Below, in pieces: positions 44,928-53,533 of a stretch of 64,000 bases of DNA. Every line of letters starts with the position of its first letter. Positions within the stretch are counted from its first letter, which is position 1. Under the pieces are notes generated by a model, which worked only from the letters and a program-made list of their open reading frames with translations, ran no database searches and had not been told where the DNA came from. The stretch comes from Oleiphilus messinensis (GTDB taxonomy: Bacteria > Pseudomonadota > Gammaproteobacteria > Pseudomonadales > Oleiphilaceae). Made by a program: the position numbers and the translations under genes. The stretch spans positions 4,977,001 to 5,041,000 of the forward strand of contig NZ_CP021425.1 in NCBI RefSeq assembly GCF_002162375.1, in the 5' to 3' direction.

Positions 44928-45986
44928 ATGGAAAAAGCAACTGACCCTCTAACACTTTCCATGACTGAACGAGAGGCGCTGATACGCAGCACCATCAAAG
45001 ACCGGGGTGAACAAATCCGTAAGGATCATCCCTTGCTTGCTAACAATGACTTATGTGGCATGAGCATCTTTCTGTTTGCCATATCTGGCGTACTGGTATC
45101 GGGCTGGGCCTATTGGCAAAGCCTGATCCCTGCCTGGATCTGCATTCCACTGGTGGCGATGTTTACATCCCTGCTACATGAACTGGAACACGACCTTATT
45201 CATTGGATGTACTTCAAGAAAAACAAAGCCATTCACAACCTGATGATGTTAGGGGTCTGGGTATTCAGACCCGGAACCATAAACCCCTGGGTTCGCCGAC
45301 AACTTCATTTCCTGCATCATAAAACCTCCGGCACAGAACAAGACCTCGAAGAACGGGGTATCGGCAACGGCCATCCTTATGGCGTGTTAAGATTCTGGAT
45401 TATGAGCGATACGCTGGTGGGCAACTTGTTCAGAATTCTGTTCACTTTTCCTCCAGAACGAAAAGCCCATGCATTGAAGGGACTGTTTCTTAAAAATTTC
45501 CCATTGGCAATTGCCACCGGAATACTTTGGTACGGCTTTTTGCTTTTTCATGCCGTTAATTTCCTGCTTCCTGCCCTGGGTGCAACCGTTGTCTGGTCAG
45601 AATCGACGTTGAACATCATGTCAGGCGTTAGTTTTCTCATCGTTACACTTATAGCACCGTTCTATTTGCGATCCTTTTGCCTGAATTTTATCAGCTCGAA
45701 TATGCACTACTACGGCAATGTCAATTCCGTGATTGAACAAACTCAGGTACTGAACTCGCCTCTTTTCTGGCCGATGCAATTGTTCTGCTTCAATTTCGGC
45801 AGCACCCACGGTATCCACCATTTTGTAGTTGGTGAAACGTTCTATATTCGTCAACTAACGGCTCCCGCCGCCCATAAGGTCATGCGGGAACATGGGGTCC
45901 GATTTAATGATTTCGGCACCTTCAGACGCAACAATCGTTTCCAGCCAGAAACACCATCGCGACTCAGCCCGGCAGTTTCCGCCTGA
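44928..45986 (+). CDS. Fatty acid desaturase family membrane protein
   Basis: The 352-residue integral membrane di-iron protein has three histidine boxes: HELEHDLIHW, HFLHHK and HGIHHF. These correspond to HxxxH, HxxHH and HxxHH of the FA_desaturase family. It lacks the NYxEHYG box of AlkB alkane hydroxylases, so desaturation or hydroxylation of a lipid is more likely than alkane oxidation. It is the first of a co-directional group followed by DUF1302 and DUF1329. Confidence 0.87.
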   Translation: MEKATDPLTLSMTEREALIRSTIKDRGEQIRKDHPLLANNDLCGMSIFLFAISGVLVSGWAYWQSLIPAWICIPLVAMFTSLLHELEHDLIHWMYFKKNKAIHNLMMLGVWVFRPGTINPWVRRQLHFLHHKTSGTEQDLEERGIGNGHPYGVLRFWIMSDTLVGNLFRILFTFPPERKAHALKGLFLKNFPLAIATGILWYGFLLFHAVNFLLPALGATVVWSESTLNIMSGVSFLIVTLIAPFYLRSFCLNFISSNMHYYGNVNSVIEQTQVLNSPLFWPMQLFCFNFGSTHGIHHFVVGETFYIRQLTAPAAHKVMREHGVRFNDFGTFRRNNRFQPETPSRLSPAVSA

Positions 45987-46096
45987 TACCGTAAACATAA
46001 TATTCGAAAGAACCTTCAAGAGCGGCCCTGGACACCGGGTCGGTCTTGCCTTGTCTGCAACAACGTAATTGAAAAATAAAAAAACTGGAGTCACAC

Positions 46097-47821
46097 ATGT
46101 TTAGTAGTCGCAAATTTTCAACGCGCGGGCTGTTTCCGCGACGAAGCCTAAGCTTGGTCATACCGGCTTCAATTGCTCTAACGCCCCTCACCACTCAGGC
46201 GGTCGGTTTTGATATCGGGCCGGTGAAGGGTAGTTTTGGTTCAAGTCTATCCATCGGCGCAAGCTGGCGCGTCGCTGAAATTGACGGAGAAAATGTATCA
46301 TCAGGGAACCAAAGCAATGGCTCGGCTCTGTCCAGTACCAATGATGACGGTGATTTAAACTTTGAAAACGACAAGACCTTCTCGAAAATTATCAAGGGGA
46401 ATCATGAGCTCGAACTGAGCTATGAAAATTTTGGTCTATTTACCCGATTCAAATACTGGTATGACTTTGAGCTTGCGGACGAAAGCAGAGCACACGGCCA
46501 CGGTCCGAACCAATATCAAAGTGGAACTGGACTCGACGATCGCGGGTTCAGTCGCTTGTCCCGATTTTCGGGCATCGAAGTGCTTGATGGCTTTTTATAC
46601 AACTCGTTTTATATCGACGATCACCCGGTGGATATTCGTCTTGGCCGACAGGTTGTCAGCTGGGGAGAAAGTACCTTCATCCGCAATGGCATTAACATCG
46701 TTAATCCCATTGACGTTTCAGCTTTTCGCAGACCCGGTGCAGAAATTAAGGAAGGGCTGCTTCCAGTCAATATGCTCTACACCAATATAGGCATTAACGA
46801 AGCTGTCTCATTAGAGGCTTTCTATCAATTTGAATGGCAAAAAACACAACTTGATCCCTGCGGAACCTACTTTGCGACTTCCGATGTGATTGCCGATGGC
46901 TGCCAAACACTAACACTTGGCACCTCATTCCCGGATCAAATCCTGGCGGGTAGCGCAACCGGGCATCTAACGCGATCGAGCGATGTTGAAGCCTCAGACT
47001 CCGGACAATATGGTGTGGCATTGCGCTACTACGCACAAGCACTGAATGACACAGAATTTGGCCTGTACTACGTGAACTACCATAGTCGGCTACCTATTTT
47101 TTCAGTTGCAACCCTGGGCGGTGCTCCCAGTTACTTTGCAGAGTTTCCGGAAGACATAAAACTCTTTGGCCTCAGCTTCAATACCAATCTGGGGGGCTAT
47201 GCAGTATTTGGCGAAATCAGCCATCGCATGGATATGCCGATACAAATCAATGCTACGGAAATTATCCGCGGACTGTTCGGCGCACTGGGACGGGTGGACC
47301 CCAACACATTTACACAACGAATCCAGCTGGGTGCTCGAACCGAAGGATACGACCGGGTTGATGTTACCCAGGCCCAGGTCAGCACCTTGAAAACCTACAA
47401 CAGGATTTTGGGTGCCGACCGACTGGTAACCATCGGTGAAATCGGATTCACCCATATCCATGACAACCTTGATGACCACCCTTACGGCCGCTCGACAAAT
47501 TATGGCCCGGGTGCACCCGGTGATGACGGTTTCATCAGCGAAAACTCATGGGGCTACAGATTACGAGCCACGCTCGACTACCGCGATTTGATTGCAGGTA
47601 TCAATGTCGCCCCGCAACTTTCCTGGGCCCATGATGTTTCAGGCTTTTCGCCAACCGGTGGAGCCTTCAACGAAGGCAACAAGGCAATCAGTTTTGCCCT
47701 GAACGGGGACTATCAAGAAGCCTATCGGGCGGGCATTTCATACACCCAGTTTTTTGGCGGTGATTTCAATACGATTTCAGACCGCGACTTTATTGCCGCC
47801 AATATCGGTGTTTCTTTCTAG
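46097..47821 (+). CDS. DUF1302 family outer-membrane protein
   Basis: The 574-residue protein has an N-terminal signal peptide and a DUF1302 body rich in aromatic-ended beta strands, ending FIAANIGVSF with the terminal Phe typical of outer-membrane barrels. DUF1302 proteins are nearly always paired with DUF1329, as here. The pair is associated with uptake or processing of hydrophobic compounds such as terpenoids and steroids, but the mechanism is not established. It starts 110 bases after the desaturase. Confidence 0.88.
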   Translation: MFSSRKFSTRGLFPRRSLSLVIPASIALTPLTTQAVGFDIGPVKGSFGSSLSIGASWRVAEIDGENVSSGNQSNGSALSSTNDDGDLNFENDKTFSKIIKGNHELELSYENFGLFTRFKYWYDFELADESRAHGHGPNQYQSGTGLDDRGFSRLSRFSGIEVLDGFLYNSFYIDDHPVDIRLGRQVVSWGESTFIRNGINIVNPIDVSAFRRPGAEIKEGLLPVNMLYTNIGINEAVSLEAFYQFEWQKTQLDPCGTYFATSDVIADGCQTLTLGTSFPDQILAGSATGHLTRSSDVEASDSGQYGVALRYYAQALNDTEFGLYYVNYHSRLPIFSVATLGGAPSYFAEFPEDIKLFGLSFNTNLGGYAVFGEISHRMDMPIQINATEIIRGLFGALGRVDPNTFTQRIQLGARTEGYDRVDVTQAQVSTLKTYNRILGADRLVTIGEIGFTHIHDNLDDHPYGRSTNYGPGAPGDDGFISENSWGYRLRATLDYRDLIAGINVAPQLSWAHDVSGFSPTGGAFNEGNKAISFALNGDYQEAYRAGISYTQFFGGDFNTISDRDFIAANIGVSF

Positions 47822-47893
47822 CTATCAACCACGGCTTAAATATCAACCACAGCTTAACAACTTGAGTCAGCAAACACGCCAAGAGAATAAAAA

Positions 47894-49270
47894 ATGAAAC
47901 CTTTGAATAAACTTCCGATCAAGTCAACTCGCTTAGTCTGTTTCATGGCGCTTGCCCTGTCACAAACGACGCTGGCAGCAGTAAGTGAACAACAAGCAGC
48001 ACAATTGGGCGCTACTCTGACCCCAATCGGTGCCGAGAAATCCGGCAATTCAGACGCGAGTATTCCAGCCTGGACTGGCGGGCTAAACGCCGCCCCCTCT
48101 GGCTATATTAACGGCAGTCACATGATCGACCCTTATGCGTCGGATCAACCGGTCGCTGAAATCACTGCCCAAAACCTGGAGCAGTACCGGGATAAGCTCA
48201 GCCCGGGCCAAATCGGTATGTTCGAGCACTTCCCGAATACCTACCGCATGAAAATTTATCCGACCCGTCGAAGTGCATCTTTGCCGCAGTCGGTCTATGA
48301 CAATGCGCTTTATAACGCCACTCATGCTGAACTGGTCGACAATGGCAATGGTTTAGCAAATTATCAAGGCTACATACCCTTCCCGATTCCAGAAAACGGG
48401 CTGGAAGTCATCTGGAATCACATCGCCCGCTACCGGGGTATGAGCTCAAAACGGGATATCGTCCAAATCATTACCCAGCGAAACGGTGACTATCACATAG
48501 TCAAAATGAACGAAGAAGTTGTGTACCCGGAACAAATGGAGGGCATGGGCGACGACGGCCAGAATATGCTGGTTTTTTTCAAACAAAGCGTCACGGCCCC
48601 GGCTCGTTTAACAGGCAATGTATTACTGGTTCACGACACCATAAATCAAGTCAGCGAACCCCGTAAAGCATGGATCTATAACGCAGGACAACGCCGGGTG
48701 AGACGGGCACCGCAAGTCGCGTATGATGGACCGGGCACATCATCGGATGGATTGCGCACATCAGACAACTTTGACATGTACAACGGTGCGCCGGATCGCT
48801 ACGACTGGAAGTTGATCGGCAAACAGGAAATGTATATTCCTTACAATAATTACCGACTCGCTTCCGAGGACGTCAAATATGATGAAATAGTTCAACCAGG
48901 CCATATGAATCCGGACCTTATTCGCTACGAACTGCACCGGGTCTGGCGTGTCGAAGCCACTTTGAAAGATGGTACTCGCCACATTTATGGCAAACGAACC
49001 TTTTTCCTGGATGAAGACAGCTGGCAGATTTCGGTCGTGGATCACTACGACACACGGGGTGCACTATGGCGAGTTTCTGAAGCGTACGCCATGCAAGTCT
49101 ACTACGCCAACGTCCCGATGAAAGCCGCTGAAAGTTATTACGATTTAACCAACAAGCGCTATCTGGTCATTGGTTTGCAGAATGAAGAGGACACACCCAC
49201 TCAATACGGCCATGTCGCCAAAATGGTTGACTTCACGCCGGCTGCAATCCGTCGCTCTGGTCGTCGATAG
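47894..49270 (+). CDS. DUF1329 family periplasmic/outer-membrane lipid-handling protein
   Basis: The 458-residue protein has a signal peptide (to about residue 29, ...TTLAAVSEQ) and a DUF1329 domain: KSGNSDASIPAWTGGL near the N-terminus, RRAPQVAYDGPGTSSDGLRTSDNFDMYNGAPDRYDW in the centre and YGKRTFFLDEDSW late. The fold is LolB-like, consistent with binding a lipid. It is 72 bases after DUF1302 and is closed by a terminator at 49415-49456. Confidence 0.9.
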   Translation: MKPLNKLPIKSTRLVCFMALALSQTTLAAVSEQQAAQLGATLTPIGAEKSGNSDASIPAWTGGLNAAPSGYINGSHMIDPYASDQPVAEITAQNLEQYRDKLSPGQIGMFEHFPNTYRMKIYPTRRSASLPQSVYDNALYNATHAELVDNGNGLANYQGYIPFPIPENGLEVIWNHIARYRGMSSKRDIVQIITQRNGDYHIVKMNEEVVYPEQMEGMGDDGQNMLVFFKQSVTAPARLTGNVLLVHDTINQVSEPRKAWIYNAGQRRVRRAPQVAYDGPGTSSDGLRTSDNFDMYNGAPDRYDWKLIGKQEMYIPYNNYRLASEDVKYDEIVQPGHMNPDLIRYELHRVWRVEATLKDGTRHIYGKRTFFLDEDSWQISVVDHYDTRGALWRVSEAYAMQVYYANVPMKAAESYYDLTNKRYLVIGLQNEEDTPTQYGHVAKMVDFTPAAIRRSGRR

Positions 49271-49318
49271 CCCGACAAACCGAAGCACGTTCCCGCACAA
49301 GCTATCCCATGGCCTGAA

Positions 49319-49341
49319 ATCTGCCGGTAGCCCCGGCAGAT
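49319..49341. other. Hairpin after the DUF1329 gene
   Basis: ATCTGCCGG and CCGGCAGAT form a perfect 9-bp stem with a 5-base loop. It has no T tract, so it is more likely an mRNA 3' stabilising structure or REP-like element than a terminator. Confidence 0.4.
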
Positions 49342-49414
49342 GCGATCAGGTCCGCATACTGGCGCCAGGTAACTCACTATAGCACTCGCTATACTCCTGA
49401 CAGCATTAGGCGCG

Positions 49415-49456
49415 CCGGATTAAACTGCATGACCACAGCTTAATCCGGTCTTTTTA
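49415..49456 (+). terminator. Terminator of the desaturase-DUF1302-DUF1329 unit
   Basis: CCGGATTAA (49415-49423) pairs with TTAATCCGG (49440-49448) over 9 bp with a 16-base loop, followed by TCTTTTTA. It is the best terminator in the 49271-49639 gap. Confidence 0.7.
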
Positions 49457-49639
49457 CGCTAAAACCAGACCACTCAAACCTGATCGGTTACTGATTTAAA
49501 CCGCATTTCAATCCCGATCAAGCCAGATTTCAAATCTCTTGCCCATCAATTCCATATTGGCTAAAAGTTGCACGATAAGCAGGCCTCGACCAAACTAGGA
49601 AGAACTCTTTTCGTCTTGCGGGCAGGAGAAGTTCAAATC

Positions 49640-50401
49640 ATGAGGGTCTTAGCTTTTGGCCATGCAGTACTGATTTGTATACTGTGCGGGCTTTGCATAA
49701 CCGTATCGGCAGCACAACCAGTCGTGCTCAAAATCGGCCTGCCCGATCATGCCAGTGCCATTGCTGAAGAATATGCAGAAGAAGTCGCCAAGGTTTACGA
49801 ACAATTCGGCTATCAGTGGGAAACGTCTCGTGCACCCGCACGGCGTATATTGATTCAGGCAGACCGGGGCGATCTGGATGGTGTGATATTGGTCCCCGAA
49901 GTCGTTCGCGATCATTTTTTTAATCTGATCCAAATCAACGTTTCGGTGACGTCCATCGATATGATGGCTTTTTCCATGCCCGGGCTTGCTGAAGTCAAGC
50001 ACATTGACGATCTGAAGGGATTAAAAGTGGGCTACTTGCTGGGCTATGAAACAACGGAAAGATTACTCCAGAATATCGGAGCACTCTCGGTAAGAAGCTA
50101 TGACTTGCTGTTTGGCATGGTTCTCAAGCACCGCCTTGATATAGCGCTTGCGTTGCGGCGGGAGACCTTCCGGTTTGTCGAACATCATTCAGAGTTTGCG
50201 GTGATGAAGATGCATCCAACGCCGATAATTCGCGTGCCGCTATATCACTTTATCAATCGGAAGTATGAAGGACTGGTCGAGCAAGTTGAAGAAGCACTGA
50301 CACGCCAGCTGGCCACTGGAGAACTGGAAAAGCGAATCTCGGATCACACCCCGAAATCGCCATTCCATTCAGCCCTTGACCAAACTCGGCCTAACGAATA
50401 A
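49640..50401 (+). CDS. Periplasmic solute-binding (SBP_bac_3-like) protein
   Basis: From the ATG at 49640, preceded by AGGAGAA, the 253-residue protein starts with a signal peptide (MRVLAFGHAVLICILCGLC, cleavage about SAAQ). The rest resembles family-3 solute-binding proteins (GLPDHASAIAEEYAEEVAKVYEQFGYQ, then DLKGLKVGYLLGYETTE). No ABC permease is nearby, so it may act alone, as such orphan proteins often do. The frame also extends to 49568. Confidence 0.8.
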   Translation: MRVLAFGHAVLICILCGLCITVSAAQPVVLKIGLPDHASAIAEEYAEEVAKVYEQFGYQWETSRAPARRILIQADRGDLDGVILVPEVVRDHFFNLIQINVSVTSIDMMAFSMPGLAEVKHIDDLKGLKVGYLLGYETTERLLQNIGALSVRSYDLLFGMVLKHRLDIALALRRETFRFVEHHSEFAVMKMHPTPIIRVPLYHFINRKYEGLVEQVEEALTRQLATGELEKRISDHTPKSPFHSALDQTRPNE

Positions 50402-50414
50402 CCCATTGAAGAAC

Positions 50415-51842
50415 TTAAGCGCTTTGCCCCGGGGTTCGGATTTCTTTATCCGCAATAATATGGCGGCTAGCCTGCCAGATAAACAAACCGGTAAGCAATA
50501 GCGCAACGGGAATCAGATACATCGCATCATATAATCCCTGAGCCTTGAACACTTCGGTCATTTCAGACTGGCCCGCCAAGGTCATGTGATATTGCGCCAG
50601 TTGATCCGACAGTGCACCTACAACGATTGGCCCGAAAGCCCCCCCCAATAGATACATACCTGCAAAGTACACTGCGATTGCTGTGGAGCGCAACCTGGGC
50701 TCCACAATATCGTGAATAGTAGGGTAAACACTGGTGTAATAATTATAGTGTGCCAGCCAGCCAAAACCGAAAAGCACCACAAATGCAACCAGTGAGTGGT
50801 TACTGAAATAGAGCGCACCAGCCGTTGCCAGAGCCGCAATTACCAGACTCACAGCACCGACTGACAAACGCCCTCGCGGGGAAAATTGATGGCCTTTGTC
50901 CGCCAACCAACCACCAGCCGTCAGCCCTATCAAGCCGGTTATCCCGACAATCACACCGGTACACAGTGCCGCCTGCGTCAGGGATATCTCAAAATAGCGC
51001 TGCAACAACGGAACAAGAAAGCCATTCCCCGCGTAAGCGGCAAAATTAATCGTCACACCGGATAGAATTATCCAGAAAAAAGTGGGTATTTTGAGCAACT
51101 TTCTAATCGGATTTGCAACCACGTCATCGGCTAACTTTCGCTGCTCGCTTTGACCTCGCTCAGGCTCCTTGATGAAAAACATGGCAATTGCCAGAATAAT
51201 CCCCGGCACCGCTGCGATCAGAAAAGGCGCCCTCCAGCTATCAAATGCGGTGATCATTGCCCCGACAGTGAAAAATGCCAAAACCAGCCCCAAAGGCAAG
51301 CCCAACATAAATATTCCCGTCGCTCTTGAACGCTTCTCCGGAGGGAACAGGTCACTGATCAATGAATTAGCCGCCGGTGCATAGCTGGCCTCACCTACCC
51401 CGACCCCCATCCGGACCATAAAGAAGGAAACATAATTCCAGGCAACTGCATTTAACGCCGTAAACCCGCTCCACACCACCAATCCCCATGCCATGATTTT
51501 TTTGCGGGAAATACGGTCAGCCAAACGCCCCAATGGAATACCTGCCACAGCATAGACCAATGTAAACGCGCCAGCGATCAGCCCCAACTGCAAGTCACTC
51601 AAGCCCCATTCCAGACGAATCGGCTCAACCACAATCGCCGGAATCGTACGATCAAAAAAATTCAACAAATTCGCGAGAAACAACAAAAAAAGCACTTTCC
51701 AGGCATTCGCGGCCTGGGGGGACTCACTCTGAGTGCAGGGAATAATTGTCTCCGGAATTGTTGTGGTTGATTGCTTGTTGCCAGAGAGGTCTCCAGGCGA
51801 CAGATGAAGTTCAGATTGATTTGCCATATAAATGCCCTGCAT
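50415..51842 (-). CDS. MFS transporter (Spns-like)
   Basis: The 475-residue protein has twelve predicted membrane helices and the MFS motif GRLADRISRKKIMAWGL between helices 2 and 3. An N-terminal cytoplasmic tail of about 45 residues precedes helix 1 (AWKVLFLLFLANLLNFFDRTIPAIV). Related proteins sit in catabolic clusters for hydrophobic compounds. The IS4 element begins 77 bases upstream of its start, so its promoter may be altered. Confidence 0.9.
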   Translation of the reverse strand: MQGIYMANQSELHLSPGDLSGNKQSTTTIPETIIPCTQSESPQAANAWKVLFLLFLANLLNFFDRTIPAIVVEPIRLEWGLSDLQLGLIAGAFTLVYAVAGIPLGRLADRISRKKIMAWGLVVWSGFTALNAVAWNYVSFFMVRMGVGVGEASYAPAANSLISDLFPPEKRSRATGIFMLGLPLGLVLAFFTVGAMITAFDSWRAPFLIAAVPGIILAIAMFFIKEPERGQSEQRKLADDVVANPIRKLLKIPTFFWIILSGVTINFAAYAGNGFLVPLLQRYFEISLTQAALCTGVIVGITGLIGLTAGGWLADKGHQFSPRGRLSVGAVSLVIAALATAGALYFSNHSLVAFVVLFGFGWLAHYNYYTSVYPTIHDIVEPRLRSTAIAVYFAGMYLLGGAFGPIVVGALSDQLAQYHMTLAGQSEMTEVFKAQGLYDAMYLIPVALLLTGLFIWQASRHIIADKEIRTPGQSA

Positions 51843-51908
51843 GAAACCCGATGAAAGGGATTCTTTTTTATGTTTGTCAGCGGAACCGGTTTTTGAAGTA
51901 CTAAGGCT

Positions 51909-51918
51909 AAATAGGGAT
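51909..51918 (+). repeat. Left target-site duplication of the IS4 element
   Basis: AAATAGGGAT is repeated exactly at 53347-53356 on the other side of the element. Confidence 0.9.
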
Positions 51919-53346
51919 CATAGGTAGAACATTAAGCAAAAAAGCAGGGTAACTTGATGATATTAATATGGATTCATCCTGCAATAAGGTAGATTGTTAG
52001 TCGTCAAACACACTACCGACCCTAAAGCAGAATGAATCAGCGTAAATTTACCACATTTCTTGAAAAACTCACCCATTCCCTCAACCCAGAAAAAATTACT
52101 GAAATCGCTAAACAAGAAGATTTCTGTGTGCGGCAGAGACGAATTACGCCTTTTAATCTAGTCACATGCCTGGTTGCAGTGATGGCCTCGAGCACCATAG
52201 AAAGTGTGGCAGACATTCAGCGGCGGTACTGCGAGTGGTCGGAGAGCAATATCTCTTATCGGGCCTTTCACAATCAATTTTCGAAGCCCGAGTTTCCTGA
52301 GTTTATGCGCGAAGTACTGTCATCACTCCTCACAGATTGGTTGCAACCCTCTCTGGCTTTTCCAGAAGGCCACTCTTTTCATCAGTTCAAACAGATTCTG
52401 ATTCAGGATGGCAGCTCGTTTGCTGTGAAGGACTCGTTGAAGAAATCGTTTCCTGGTCGTTTCAAAACCATCAGCCCTGCCGCTGTTGAACTTCAAGTGA
52501 CCATGGATCTTCTAGCAGATCAGCCCTGTTCTATCTCGTTGACCCCCGATACCGCCAGCGAGCGGGACTACCTCCCTGAGCCCCAAACGCTATCCGGGTG
52601 TTTGTTGCTGCTTGACCGGGGGTACTTCGATCTGGAGTGGTTTCAGAACTTGCAGGATACTGGAGGGTTTTATATCGCGCGGTGTAAGAACAACATTAAT
52701 CCAGTCGTCGAGGCTGCTTATCGAGAAGATGGAAAAATGCTGAAGCACGTGAAGGGAAAGCCGCTGAAAACAGTGCAAGGCAAGCTGTTCAAGCGACAAC
52801 GTACGGAATTAATTGTTTCCTGGAAAAAAGGAAAGCACACAATCACCGCAAGATTGGTTGCTTGTTGGATCAAGCGGGAAAAGAAATTCTCCTGGCTGAT
52901 AACCAACCTTCCTCAAGAGCAGTTTTCTCTGGACGAGGTGAGTGAGGCTTACCGGCTTCGCTGGCAAATCGAGTTGTTATTCAAAGAGTGGAAATCCTAT
53001 GCCAATCTACGGTGCTTTGATACCGGCAAGGAATCAATAGCAACCGGGCTAATCTGGGCGGCGATTACGGCGGCACTCATGAAGCGTTTTATTTGCCACA
53101 GCGCACAACGCATACTCGGCAAAGTGCTATCCACTCGAAAAGCTGCGATGTGCTGCACAGTGACTTTTTGCGATACGATGCTCGGCATCATGCGCGTTGA
53201 CCGAAAAGCAACTAAGCTCAATGCGCGCAAATTGATTAACTTTCTTGGGCGTTATGCTGGACGTGCTCACCCCAAAAGAGACTGTGATTCGGGTAAATTC
53301 AGTTTGGGTCTACAGCTCTGTTAGGTGGCTTAATGTTCTACCTATG
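51919..53346 (+). mobile_element. Complete IS4-family insertion sequence (1428 bp)
   Basis: The ends CATAGGTAGAACATTAAGC and its exact reverse complement at 53328-53346 form terminal inverted repeats of about 19 bp. Both flanks carry AAATAGGGAT, a 10-bp target duplication within the 10-13 bp range of IS4. One intact transposase gene fills the element. Perfect ends and duplication indicate a recent and complete insertion. Confidence 0.95.
52032..53324 (+). CDS. IS4-family transposase (DDE)
   Basis: At 430 residues, the DDE triad is D126 (LIQDGSSF), D195 (LLLDRGYFD) and E314, the last within an exact Y-2-R-3-E-6-K signature (Y307, R310, E314, K321), which is diagnostic of the IS4 family. The gene is intact and so probably functional. 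Confidence 0.95.
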   Translation: MNQRKFTTFLEKLTHSLNPEKITEIAKQEDFCVRQRRITPFNLVTCLVAVMASSTIESVADIQRRYCEWSESNISYRAFHNQFSKPEFPEFMREVLSSLLTDWLQPSLAFPEGHSFHQFKQILIQDGSSFAVKDSLKKSFPGRFKTISPAAVELQVTMDLLADQPCSISLTPDTASERDYLPEPQTLSGCLLLLDRGYFDLEWFQNLQDTGGFYIARCKNNINPVVEAAYREDGKMLKHVKGKPLKTVQGKLFKRQRTELIVSWKKGKHTITARLVACWIKREKKFSWLITNLPQEQFSLDEVSEAYRLRWQIELLFKEWKSYANLRCFDTGKESIATGLIWAAITAALMKRFICHSAQRILGKVLSTRKAAMCCTVTFCDTMLGIMRVDRKATKLNARKLINFLGRYAGRAHPKRDCDSGKFSLGLQLC

Positions 53347-53356
53347 AAATAGGGAT
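53347..53356 (+). repeat. Right target-site duplication of the IS4 element
   Basis: AAATAGGGAT, identical to 51909-51918. Confidence 0.9.
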
Positions 53357-53533
53357 AGCCAGGCAGGCCACAAAAAAGTTAATGACTGGCCTTATACCCC
53401 ACCTTTTTTGGCCGCAACATGCTCGATTCTATTAGCCAGCAAATATGGATCTGGGAAACCAAGGATTTTATCCCCGATAAAATGAATGGGCTACACTTGA
53501 ACTATTCCAGAACAACGAGACGTAAACCCGCTA

